Notes under the pieces: generated by a model
The model's database searches: none
What the model saw: only the letters and a program-made list of their open reading frames with translations
What the model was told of the DNA's origin: nothing
Position numbers and translations under genes: made by a program
NCBI RefSeq assembly: GCF_900188375.1
Contig: NZ_FZOO01000003.1
Location: forward strand, 1-64,000
DNA length: 64,000 nucleotides
Direction of reading: 5' to 3'
Source: Geodermatophilus pulveris
GTDB taxonomy: Bacteria; Actinomycetota; Actinomycetes; Mycobacteriales; Geodermatophilaceae
In this document: positions 26,707 through 33,956 of the stretch, in pieces
Numbering within the stretch: position 1 is the first letter of the stretch
How the letters are laid out: each line of letters begins with the position of its first letter

Positions 26707-27602
26707 AGGCCGGCCGCCGCCAGCACGTCGAGGTGGAAGGCCTGCACCGGCCCGGCGTGCACCAGCTCCAGGTCGTCCAGGGCCTGCGAGGCGGTGAACG
26801 CCGCGGCCCGGGCGTGGTGGTGCACCTGGAGCACCCGGTCGAGCACGTCGGCGGCGTGGAAGGCCTGCGACTCCGGCGCCCCGGCGTCGGCGCGCAGCCG
26901 CAGCACCGCCCGCAGGCGCTGCGCCAGCGCCCCGGGCAACGCGGCGAGCTCGCGGGCCTCCAGTGTCGCGACCACCCGGTCCAGCGCGGACCCGAGCAGC
27001 ACCTCGCCGGCGAACCCGGCGTCGGGCAGCTCGACGTTGTGCAGGTGGTGGGCGATCCCGACGAGGAACGGCGCGACCGGGTCGGCGCCGAACACCGGCG
27101 CGAGGAGGACCCCGTACACCGCCACGGTGAGGCAGTGGTCGCCGTGGCTCTCCGGCGGCTCGACCACCACCCGCGCCCGCCCGGGGGCGGTGGCCCCGGC
27201 GCGCGGCTGCGCGTTGAGCCGCGCGGCCAGCGGCGGCGGCTCCGGCGCCGGGACGGCGAGCGGCAGCGCCTCGCGCAGCACCGAGCGCAGCCCGGGGTCG
27301 AGCGGGCCGGCGACCTCGTCGAACCCGCGGCGCAGCACGCCGCGCGCCTCGTCGTCGGCCAGGCCGGCCGTGCGCAGCACCGCACCGTCGATGCCCGCCA
27401 GCCGCGCCCGGGCCACGGCGGCGGCGGTCTCCGAGACCGCGACGGCGGCCGGGTCCTCGCCGGCGACCAGCCGCCCCCAGCTTCGGGCGAAGGCCTGCTC
27501 GGCGAGGGACCCGGGCGCGCCGGCGACGCGGACCCGCTTGGCGTCGCCGACCTCGGTCAGCAGCGGGCGGAGCCGGGCGAGGGCGGGGGAGCCCCCCGTC
27601 AC
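26703..27602 (-). CDS. HD-domain-like protein
   Basis: A 299-aa helical protein I do not recognise as a named family. Residues 150-200 carry an HD-like pattern: H153 and H156 in ESHGDHCLTVAVYG, then H185/H186 and H188 in GIAHHLHNVELPDAGFAGEV. The paired HH is where HD phosphohydrolases have HD, with an Asp a few residues later. A last histidine-rich stretch, VLQVHHHARA, could complete a metal site. GTG 27602 overlaps the upstream cyclase stop by 4 nt, so it is an integral member of the operon. It could dephosphorylate the cyclised sugar phosphate, or be an oxygenase-type HD enzyme; neither is shown. Confidence 0.6.
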   Translation of the reverse strand: MTGGSPALARLRPLLTEVGDAKRVRVAGAPGSLAEQAFARSWGRLVAGEDPAAVAVSETAAAVARARLAGIDGAVLRTAGLADDEARGVLRRGFDEVAGPLDPGLRSVLREALPLAVPAPEPPPLAARLNAQPRAGATAPGRARVVVEPPESHGDHCLTVAVYGVLLAPVFGADPVAPFLVGIAHHLHNVELPDAGFAGEVLLGSALDRVVATLEARELAALPGALAQRLRAVLRLRADAGAPESQAFHAADVLDRVLQVHHHARAAAFTASQALDDLELVHAGPVQAFHLDVLAAAGL

Positions 27603-28819
27603 CGGCCGGTCGCGCCGGTGGTCACCCAGTCCAGCAGCACCCGCTCCTGGCGGTGCAGGGCGTGCTCGGGGGTGCTGCCGTCGGGCGTCATCGGGGCCTT
27701 GAAGAACCAGCCCAGCTGGGTCTGCACCCCGCCCTGCCCGCGCTGCTGGGCCAGGTCGGTCAGCCGGGCCAGCTCGATGGCCAGCGGGGCGGCCAGGATC
27801 GAGTCGCGGCACAGGAAGTCGACCTTGACCTGCATGCGCTGGCCGAGGAAACCGACCAGGTCGATGGCGTCCCAGGCCTCCTTCTGGTCCCCGCGCGGGC
27901 GGTAGTAGTCGATCCGCACGACGTGGTCCTCGACGGGGTAACCGAGGATGGAGTCCAGCACGCTGCCCTTGGTCTGCAGCTTGCTCTGCAGCGAGGCCGG
28001 GTCGTCCAGCGCCAGGCCGTCGCGGTTGCCCAGGATGTTGGTCGAGTACCAGCCCTCGACGGTGAGCGCACGGCTGCGGAAGGCCGGGGCGAGCACCGTC
28101 TTCATCATCGTCTGGCCGGTCTTGCCGTCCTTGCCGGCGACCGGTACCCCGTGCCGCTCGGCCAGCTCGACCAGCGCCGGGACGTCGGCGGCCAGCGACG
28201 GCGTGAAGTTGACGTACCCGACACCCTCGGCGATCGCCGCGTAGGCGTACACCATCGACGGCGTGATCGAGCGGTCGTCGGCGTCCAGCCCGGCCTCGAA
28301 GGCCTCGGTGGACTGCAGCGCCGGCGCCGCCGGGTCCGGCCAGCGCTCCGTGGAGGCCAGGTTCACCAGCACCAGCCCGTCGAGCCGCTCCTCCTCGCGG
28401 AAGCGGACCAGGTCGGCGCGGACGGCATCGACCTGGGCGCGGCGGGTCTCGGCGAGGACCACGTTGCCGCCGGTCACGTTGCGGCAGAAGTCGGCGTCGC
28501 CGGCCGCCGGCCACGGCGTCACCGACGACAGGTACGGCCCGGCCTGCGCCAGCTGGTGGTGGTCCAGGACCCCGTGCTGCTCGGCGGCCTTGCGCAGGTC
28601 GCTGCCGTCGAGGTCCCAGCCGCCGACGACGAGGTCGGTGTACTCGACCATCCCGGTCGCCGCCTCGACGGGCCGGCCGTCGACCGCCAGCCCCGCGAGC
28701 GGCAGCCCCGCGGTGTCACCCCCGGCGCGCAGCAGGTCCAGACCCGCGACCGCGGTCGTCGCGACCGCTCCGCCCAGGCCGACCACGGCCATCCCCACCC
28801 GTCGTGGTGCACCGGACAA
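27599..28819 (-). CDS. Inositol-3-phosphate synthase family protein
   Basis: A 406-aa NAD-dependent cyclase homologue, first gene of the operon. The nucleotide motif GLGGAVATT is at 14-22. NLASTE at 153-158 and GKDGKTGQTMMK at 229-240 correspond to the NxxSTE and S/GxDxKxGQTxxK motifs that hold NAD and the catalytic lysine. QTKGSVLDSILGY, VVRIDYYRPRGDQKEAWDAI and VDFLCRDSILAAPLAIELAR also fit. MIPS converts glucose-6-phosphate to inositol-3-phosphate by oxidation, aldol cyclisation and reduction. The start is set at TTG 28819 because GAGGGGG precedes it by 5 nt and the first beta-strand (RRVGMAVVG) must be included; GTG or ATG a few codons later are alternatives. Confidence 0.85.
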   Translation of the reverse strand: MSGAPRRVGMAVVGLGGAVATTAVAGLDLLRAGGDTAGLPLAGLAVDGRPVEAATGMVEYTDLVVGGWDLDGSDLRKAAEQHGVLDHHQLAQAGPYLSSVTPWPAAGDADFCRNVTGGNVVLAETRRAQVDAVRADLVRFREEERLDGLVLVNLASTERWPDPAAPALQSTEAFEAGLDADDRSITPSMVYAYAAIAEGVGYVNFTPSLAADVPALVELAERHGVPVAGKDGKTGQTMMKTVLAPAFRSRALTVEGWYSTNILGNRDGLALDDPASLQSKLQTKGSVLDSILGYPVEDHVVRIDYYRPRGDQKEAWDAIDLVGFLGQRMQVKVDFLCRDSILAAPLAIELARLTDLAQQRGQGGVQTQLGWFFKAPMTPDGSTPEHALHRQERVLLDWVTTGATGR

Positions 28820-28944
28820 CGTGTCCCCCTCGAGTTCGGCTGCACGGCCGGGAGGCGCCGTGGTGTGGCGCACGGGCGCGTGCAGAAAGACACTGGAACC
28901 ACTCCAGCGACAGGTGCCACTCCACCACCAGGGCCCCCGCCGTG

Positions 28945-28960
28945 TCCACCGATCGGTGGA
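28945..28960. promoter_or_regulatory. 16-bp perfect palindrome in the divergent promoter region
   Basis: TCCACCGATCGGTGGA reads identically on both strands. It lies about 125 bp upstream of the cyclase start and 57 bp upstream of the ABC ATPase ATG, so a dimeric regulator bound there could control both directions. Nearby, TGGAGTGG occurs twice on the minus strand 18 bp apart (28905-28930 region). Confidence 0.5.
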
Positions 28961-29017
28961 ACGGGGACCGGCGGATCGGCGGTGCCGCGGGATCCTGTGG
29001 GGAGGGAGGGTCACCCC

Positions 29018-29941
29018 ATGCAGAAGGACTCCCTCCTCCCCACCACCCGCGCGCTCGCGGCGGATCCCCGGGAGGAGCCACCGGATCCCGGCCCCGTGAT
29101 CTCGATCCGGGGCCTGGTCAAGCGCTACGGCGGGCGGGCCGTCGTCGACGGCGTGGACCTCGAGGTCCGCCGCGGCGAGGTGTTCGCGCTGCTCGGCCCC
29201 AACGGGGCGGGCAAGACGACGACCGTCGAGGTCCTGGCCGGCGTGCGCCGCCGCGACGCCGGCGAGGTGCAGGTGCTCGGCGTCGACCCCGCCGTCGGCG
29301 ACCGCGCCTGGCGCGACCGGGTCGGCGTCGTCGCCCAGACCACCGGCGCGGGCAACGCGCTGACCGTCCGGGAGACCGTCGACCACTTCGCCGCCTACCA
29401 CGCGACCCCCGTCCCGGGCGGCGAGCTGCTCGACCTGGTCGGCCTCGGCGCGACCGCCCGCACCCGCGTGGACAAGCTGTCCGGCGGGCAGCGCCGGCGG
29501 CTGGAGGTCGCCCTCGGCGTGCAGGGCCGCCCGGAGCTGCTGTTCCTCGACGAGCCGACGACCGGCCTGGACCCGGTCGCGCGGCGGCAGTCCTGGGCCC
29601 TGGTGGAGTCGCTGCGGGCCGCGGGCACCACCGTGCTGCTCACCACCCACTACCTGGACGAGGCCGCACACCTCGCCGACCGGGTCGGCGTCATCACGGC
29701 CGGCCGGCTGGTGGAGGTCGCCCCGCCGGCCGAGCTCGGCGGGGAGCTGCGCCGGGAGGCGACGGTCCGCTGGACCGAGGACGGCGTCCCCCGCGAGGTG
29801 CGCACGTACCGCCCGGCCGCGGTGCTGCGCGACCTGCTCGCCGCCGCGCCCGGCGAGCTGCCCGACCTGACCGTCACCCGCCCCGGCCTGGAGGACGTCT
29901 ACCTCCGCCTGGTCGGCGTCCCCGAGGAGGCCGTGCGATGA
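29018..29941 (+). CDS. ABC transporter ATP-binding protein (ABC-2 type exporter)
   Basis: A 307-aa ATPase. Walker A is LGPNGAGKTTT, the signature LSGGQRRRLEVALG and Walker B LLFLDEPTTGLDP, followed by the H-loop TTHYLDEAAHL. The C-terminal region ending LTVTRPGLEDVYLRLVG is typical of DrrA/CcmA-type drug and lipid exporters. ATG 29018 follows GGGAGGGAGGG. It overlaps the permease by 4 nt (ATGA) and heads a four-gene unit with a histidine kinase and response regulator, diverging from the ten-enzyme operon. Export of, or resistance to, that pathway's product is possible. Confidence 0.92.
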   Translation: MQKDSLLPTTRALAADPREEPPDPGPVISIRGLVKRYGGRAVVDGVDLEVRRGEVFALLGPNGAGKTTTVEVLAGVRRRDAGEVQVLGVDPAVGDRAWRDRVGVVAQTTGAGNALTVRETVDHFAAYHATPVPGGELLDLVGLGATARTRVDKLSGGQRRRLEVALGVQGRPELLFLDEPTTGLDPVARRQSWALVESLRAAGTTVLLTTHYLDEAAHLADRVGVITAGRLVEVAPPAELGGELRREATVRWTEDGVPREVRTYRPAAVLRDLLAAAPGELPDLTVTRPGLEDVYLRLVGVPEEAVR

Positions 29942-30759
29942 CCGCTCCCGTCCTGACCCGGCCGGCCCCGCCGTCGTGGACCCGCATCGCGCGCGCCCGG
30001 GTGCTCCTGGAGCTGCGGCTGTTCCTGCGCGAGCCGCAGCAGGTGGTGTTCTCCTTCGCCTACCCGGTGCTGATGATGGTCGTCTTCGGCTCGGTGTTCG
30101 GCGCCAACGAGGTCTCGCCCGGCGTCTCGTTCAGCCAGTACTTCCTGGCCGGCATCGCGGCCACCGGCATCATGCTGACCAGCTTCCAGGCGGTCGGCAT
30201 GGGCATCGCCGAGGAGCGCGACCGGGGCGACCTCGCCCGGCTGCAGGTGCTCGGCACCCCGCCGCTGGCCTACGCCGGCGGCAAGGCCGGGCAGGTGCTG
30301 CTGTCGACGGCGGCCCAGCTGGCGCTGCTGCTCGCGGTGGCCGCGCTGGTCTACGACGTGCCGCTGCCCGACGACCCCGGCCGGTGGGCCACCTTCGCCT
30401 GGGTGTCGCTGGGCGGGGCGCTGGCCGGCACGGTGCTCGGCATCGCGGTGTCCTCGGGCGTCGGCAGCGCCCGGGCGGCCGCGGCCGGCATCCCCGCCCT
30501 CGCGATCGTCCTGCAGTTCTTCTCCGGCGTCTTCTTCGTCTTCACCGAGCTGCCGGCGTGGATGCAGCAGGTCGCGGCGGTCTTCCCGCTGAAGTGGATG
30601 ACCCAGGGGATGCGCTCGGTGTTCCTGCCCGAGCAGGCGGCCGCCGCCGAGGTCGCCGGCGCGTGGGAGCACGGGCGGACCGCCCTGGTGCTGCTGGCGT
30701 GGGTGGTCGTGGGGACCGTGCTCGCCGCCCGGACCTTCCGCTGGCGGCGCGGCGCGTGA
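29938..30759 (+). CDS. ABC-2 type permease
   Basis: A 273-aa membrane protein with six predicted helices: VVFSFAYPVLMMVVFGSVFG, YFLAGIAATGIMLTSFQAVG, LLSTAAQLALLLAVAALVY, WVSLGGALAGTVLGIAV, IPALAIVLQFFSGVFFVF and LVLLAWVVVGTVLAA. The loop EERDRGDLARLQVLGTPP is the cytosolic coupling segment of ABC-2 permeases, and VFPLKWMTQGMRSVF is the conserved late segment. It pairs with the ATPase upstream and overlaps the kinase by 4 nt (GTGA). Confidence 0.92.
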   Translation: MTAPVLTRPAPPSWTRIARARVLLELRLFLREPQQVVFSFAYPVLMMVVFGSVFGANEVSPGVSFSQYFLAGIAATGIMLTSFQAVGMGIAEERDRGDLARLQVLGTPPLAYAGGKAGQVLLSTAAQLALLLAVAALVYDVPLPDDPGRWATFAWVSLGGALAGTVLGIAVSSGVGSARAAAAGIPALAIVLQFFSGVFFVFTELPAWMQQVAAVFPLKWMTQGMRSVFLPEQAAAAEVAGAWEHGRTALVLLAWVVVGTVLAARTFRWRRGA

Positions 30760-31994
30760 TCGGTCGCGGCCGGCTCACCGCCGCCGTCCTGCCCGCCCGG
30801 GGTGGGGACGGCGGCGGTGCGCCGCTGTCCGGCCGCGACTGGCGGGCCACGGTGCTCGGCATGCACCTGGTGTCCGCCGCGGTGTGGGCGCTGGCCGTCG
30901 TGACCGCGCTGGCCGGCGACATCGCCCCCGGCGGGCGCGCGGTCGTGCTGGGGACCCTGGGCGTGCTGGCCGCCGGCTACGCCGTCGCGGGCGCACCGGC
31001 CATCGCCGGGGAGCACCCGGCCCGGGCGGTCGGCTACCTGGTCGTGCTGGTCGGCTGCTTCGCCGTCCTGGCCTGGCAGGCGCCCTCGCTGCTGTTCCTG
31101 CTGTTCCTCGCCTACCCGCAGGTGTGGTTCCTCGTCGAGTCCCCGCGCCCCGGCGTCCTGTGGACCGTGCTGCTGGCGGCGGCGAGCCTGGCCGGACCCC
31201 TGGCCGCCGCCCGCGACGGCGGTGACGCCCGGCAGGCCCTGCTGTCGGCCGGCGTCGGGATGGTGTTCAGCGTCGCGCTGGGCATCTGGGTCAGCCGCGT
31301 GCTGCAGCAGAGCCGGCAGCGGGCCGAGCTGATCGAGCAGCTGGAGGCCACCCGCGCGGAGCTGGCCGCCGCCGAGCGGGAGCGCGGGGTGCTCGCCGAG
31401 CGGGAGCGGCTGGCCCGCGAGGTGCACGACACCCTGGCGCAGGGCTACACGAGCATCGTCGTCCTGGCGCAGACCGCGGCCGACCGGCTCGACGGCGACC
31501 CCGCCGGCGCGCGGGAGCGGCTGGCGCTGATCGAGGAGGTCGCCCGGGACAACCTCGCGGAGGCGCGTGCCGTGGTCGCGGCGTTCCAGCCGGTCGCCCT
31601 CGACGACGGCACGCTGGTGGAGGCGCTCGAGCAGCTGGCCGCCCGGTTCACCCGCGAGACCGGTCTGCCGGTGCGGGTGGACACCGCGGCCCTCGGCGAG
31701 GGGCCGCCGCTGCGGCGGGACGAGGAGATCGTGCTGCTGCGCGGCGCGCAGGAGGCGCTGACCAACGTGCGGCGGCACGCCGGCGCCACCGACGTGGTGG
31801 TGCGGCTGGCGCGGGAGGCCGGGCAGGTGTCGGTGCACGTGGTGGACGACGGCGTCGGCTTCGACGTGGCCGCGGCCCGGGGCGCCGGCCTGGACGGCCT
31901 GCGCGGCCGGGTGCAGCAGGTGGGGGGCGCGGTGGACGTGAGCTCGGCACCAGGGGAGGGGACGTCGGTGGTCGTGCGGGTGCCGGCGCCGTGA
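30756..31994 (+). CDS. NarL-type sensor histidine kinase
   Basis: A 412-aa kinase. Four to six N-terminal transmembrane helices lie at residues about 25-165 with short loops and no evident periplasmic ligand domain. A coiled linker rich in Glu/Arg precedes the HisKA_3 dimerisation helix with the phospho-acceptor H224 in REVHDTLAQGYTSI. A short HATPase follows (QEALTNVRRHAGATDVVV, VVDDGVGFD, GLDGLRGRVQQVGG). Such membrane-only sensors next to ABC-2 exporters often sense envelope-active compounds. GTG 30756 overlaps the permease stop by 4 nt. Confidence 0.92.
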   Translation: MIGRGRLTAAVLPARGGDGGGAPLSGRDWRATVLGMHLVSAAVWALAVVTALAGDIAPGGRAVVLGTLGVLAAGYAVAGAPAIAGEHPARAVGYLVVLVGCFAVLAWQAPSLLFLLFLAYPQVWFLVESPRPGVLWTVLLAAASLAGPLAAARDGGDARQALLSAGVGMVFSVALGIWVSRVLQQSRQRAELIEQLEATRAELAAAERERGVLAERERLAREVHDTLAQGYTSIVVLAQTAADRLDGDPAGARERLALIEEVARDNLAEARAVVAAFQPVALDDGTLVEALEQLAARFTRETGLPVRVDTAALGEGPPLRRDEEIVLLRGAQEALTNVRRHAGATDVVVRLAREAGQVSVHVVDDGVGFDVAAARGAGLDGLRGRVQQVGGAVDVSSAPGEGTSVVVRVPAP

Positions 31995-32073
31995 TGGCCG
32001 CGAGGGCGACGGCCGAGCGAGCATCGCAGCGAGCGCCAGCGAGCGAGGAGCGGGACGAGGACGGGGTCGAGCC

Positions 32074-32706
32074 GTGATCAGGGTCCTGGTCGTCGACGAC
32101 CACCCGGTGGTGCGCGGCGGGCTGGTCGGCTGGCTGGACGCGCAGGAGGACCTGACGGTGGTCGGGGAGGCCGCCGACGGGCAGGAGGCGCTGGCGCTGG
32201 TCGCCGCGGCCGGCCCCGACGTCGTCCTCATGGACCTGCGGATGCCGCGGATGGACGGCGTGACCGCCACCGGGCGGATCGCCGCCGCGCACCCCGCCGT
32301 CCGGGTGCTGGTGCTGACCACCTACGACACCGACGCCGACATCGTGCGGGCCGTCGCCGCCGGGGCGACCGGCTACCTGCTCAAGGACGCGCCGCTGCCC
32401 CAGCTGGCCGACGCCGTGCGCGCCGCCGCCCGGGGCGAGACGGTGCTCGCCCCGCCGGTGGCCGCCCGGCTGGTGTCGCACCTGCGGGCGCCGGCGGCCG
32501 AGGCGCCGAGCGCGCGCGAGCTGGAGGTGCTCGCCGGGGTGGCCCGCGGGCTGACCAACGCCGAGATCGGCCGGGAGCTGTTCATCGGCGAGGCCACGGT
32601 GAAGACCCACCTGCTGCGGGTGTTCGCCAAGCTCGGCGTGGACGACCGCACGCGGGCGGTGATGGTCGCCGTGCAGCGCGGTCTGCTGCCCCCGCCGGGC
32701 GGCTGA
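32074..32706 (+). CDS. NarL/FixJ-family response regulator
   Basis: A 210-aa regulator. The receiver domain has the acidic pocket VVDDHPVV, phospho-acceptor D54 in VLMDLRMPRMDG, Thr in VLTTYDTD and Lys in YLLKDAPL. The LuxR-type HTH is LEVLAGVARGLTNAEIGREL followed by [20 protein letters not shown]. The partner is the kinase just upstream. A 79-bp spacer separates them, unlike the overlapping genes before it, and contains repeated GCGAGC words. GTG 32074 has a GGGG-type ribosome site. Confidence 0.93.
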   Translation: MIRVLVVDDHPVVRGGLVGWLDAQEDLTVVGEAADGQEALALVAAAGPDVVLMDLRMPRMDGVTATGRIAAAHPAVRVLVLTTYDTDADIVRAVAAGATGYLLKDAPLPQLADAVRAAARGETVLAPPVAARLVSHLRAPAAEAPSARELEVLAGVARGLTNAEIGRELFIGEATVKTHLLRVFAKLGVDDRTRAVMVAVQRGLLPPPGG

Positions 32707-32748
32707 CCGCGGCATCGGGTGTCGCCGACCTCCTGCGGTGTTCCCGTC

Positions 32749-32778
32749 GCTCCCGCGGTGGTTCAGCACCGCGGGAGC
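32749..32778. terminator. Hairpin terminator downstream of the response regulator
   Basis: A perfect 12-bp stem (GCTCCCGCGGTG at 32749-32760 with its complement at 32767-32778) has a 6-nt loop, GTTCAG. It lies 43 bp after the response-regulator stop and well before the ychF promoter region, closing the ABC/two-component unit. Confidence 0.75.
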
Positions 32779-32864
32779 GGTGCAGCGGCCGCAGGAGTGC
32801 GCTTCCCACCGAGGCGGCCGCCGGTCGAGGGCTCGGCTGTGCGTGGTCCGTAGGCTGGATGTCC

Positions 32865-33938
32865 GTGAGCCTCACCATCGGCATCGTCGGGCTGCCCAAC
32901 GTGGGCAAGTCGACGCTGTTCAACGCGCTGACCAAGAACGACGTCCTGGCGGCGAACTACCCGTTCGCGACCATCGAGCCGAACGTGGGCGTGGTGGGCG
33001 TGCCCGACCCCCGGCTCGGCACGCTGGCCGAGCTGTTCTCCTCGCAGAAGACGATCCCGGCGACGGTGTCCTTCGTCGACATCGCCGGCATCGTGCGCGG
33101 CGCCAGCGAGGGGCAGGGGCTGGGCAACAAGTTCCTGGCCAACATCCGCGAGTCCGACGCGATCTGCCAGGTCATCCGGGTGTTCACCGACCCCGACGTG
33201 GTGCACGTCGAGGGCAAGGTCAGCCCGGCCGACGACATCTCCACGATCGACACCGAGCTGGTGCTCGCGGACCTGCAGACCCTGGAGCGGGCGATCCCGC
33301 GGCTGGAGAAGGAGGCGCGCAAGGACAAGGAGCGCGCCGCCCTCCTCGCCGCCGCCCAGGCCGCGCAGCAGGTGCTCGACGAGGGCCGGACGCTGTTCTC
33401 CGCCGGGGTCGACCCCGGGCCGCTGCGCGAGCTGACCCTGCTGACCACCAAGCCGTTCCTCTACGTCTTCAACGTCGACGCCGACGAACTGGCCAACGAG
33501 GAGCTCATCGCCGAGCTGCGCGCCCTGGTCGCGCCGGCCGAGGCGATCCTGCTCGACGCGAAGACCGAGGCCGAGCTCGCCGAGCTGCCCGCCGAGGAGG
33601 CCGCCGAGCTGCTCGCGTCGATCGGGCAGAACGAGCCGGGCCTGGACCAGCTGGCGAGGGTCGGCTTCCGCACCCTGGGCCTGCAGACCTACCTGACCGC
33701 CGGCCCCAAGGAGGCCCGCGCCTGGACCATCCCGGTCGGCGCGACCGCCCCGCAGGCCGCCGGTGTCATCCACACCGACTTCCAGCGCGGCTTCATCAAG
33801 GCCGAGATCGTCTCCTACGACCAGCTGGTGGAGGCCGGGTCGATGGCGGAAGCCAAGTCCCGCGGCTGGGTGCGCATCGAGGGCAAGGACTACGTCATGC
33901 AGGACGGCGACGTCGTGGAGTTCCGCTTCAACGTGTAG
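32865..33938 (+). CDS. ychF: Redox-regulated ATPase/GTPase YchF (OLA1 family)
   Basis: A 357-aa conserved P-loop protein of the Obg-related class that prefers ATP and binds ribosomes. G1 is GLPNVGKSTLFNALT, followed by AANYPFATIEPNVGVV, G3 DIAGIVRGASEGQGLGNKFL and, in the G4 position, a NVDADE-type segment. A coiled-coil insert and the TGS domain end with RGFIKAEIVSYD and KDYVMQDGDVVEFRFNV. GTG 32865 gives the standard (M)SLTIGIVGLPNVGKS start, with TAGGCT ending 8 nt upstream; ATG 32859 is the alternative. The last codons form the attachment site of the following island. Confidence 0.96.
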   Translation: MSLTIGIVGLPNVGKSTLFNALTKNDVLAANYPFATIEPNVGVVGVPDPRLGTLAELFSSQKTIPATVSFVDIAGIVRGASEGQGLGNKFLANIRESDAICQVIRVFTDPDVVHVEGKVSPADDISTIDTELVLADLQTLERAIPRLEKEARKDKERAALLAAAQAAQQVLDEGRTLFSAGVDPGPLRELTLLTTKPFLYVFNVDADELANEELIAELRALVAPAEAILLDAKTEAELAELPAEEAAELLASIGQNEPGLDQLARVGFRTLGLQTYLTAGPKEARAWTIPVGATAPQAAGVIHTDFQRGFIKAEIVSYDQLVEAGSMAEAKSRGWVRIEGKDYVMQDGDVVEFRFNV

Positions 33939-33939
33939 C
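33921..33939. repeat. attL: left attachment core in the 3' end of ychF
   Basis: TTCCGCTTCAACGTGTAGC covers the last five codons of ychF, its stop and one further base. The same 19 bp recur at 44224-44242 with one T-to-C change at a codon-first position. The integrase gene ends 18 bp further on. This is the arrangement expected when a tyrosine recombinase inserts DNA at the 3' end of a coding gene and restores its reading frame. Confidence 0.82.
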
Positions 33940-33956
33940 GACGCGCAAACCGCAGC

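Noticed and set aside
18207-28819. Identification of the operon as an ebo (scytonemin-export type) cluster
   Set aside because: The TIM-barrel protein is somewhat reminiscent, but I see no EboA-, UbiA- or TatD-like gene; the resemblance is too weak.
31995-32073. GCGAGC-rich spacer as a small RNA or regulatory repeat
   Set aside because: Words such as GCGAGC recur irregularly and form no consistent unit or hairpin that I can define; it is only low-complexity spacer sequence.
29018-32706. Calling the ABC/two-component unit part of the biosynthetic operon
   Set aside because: It is on the opposite strand with its own start signals and terminator; a functional link is only suggested by the shared intergenic region.
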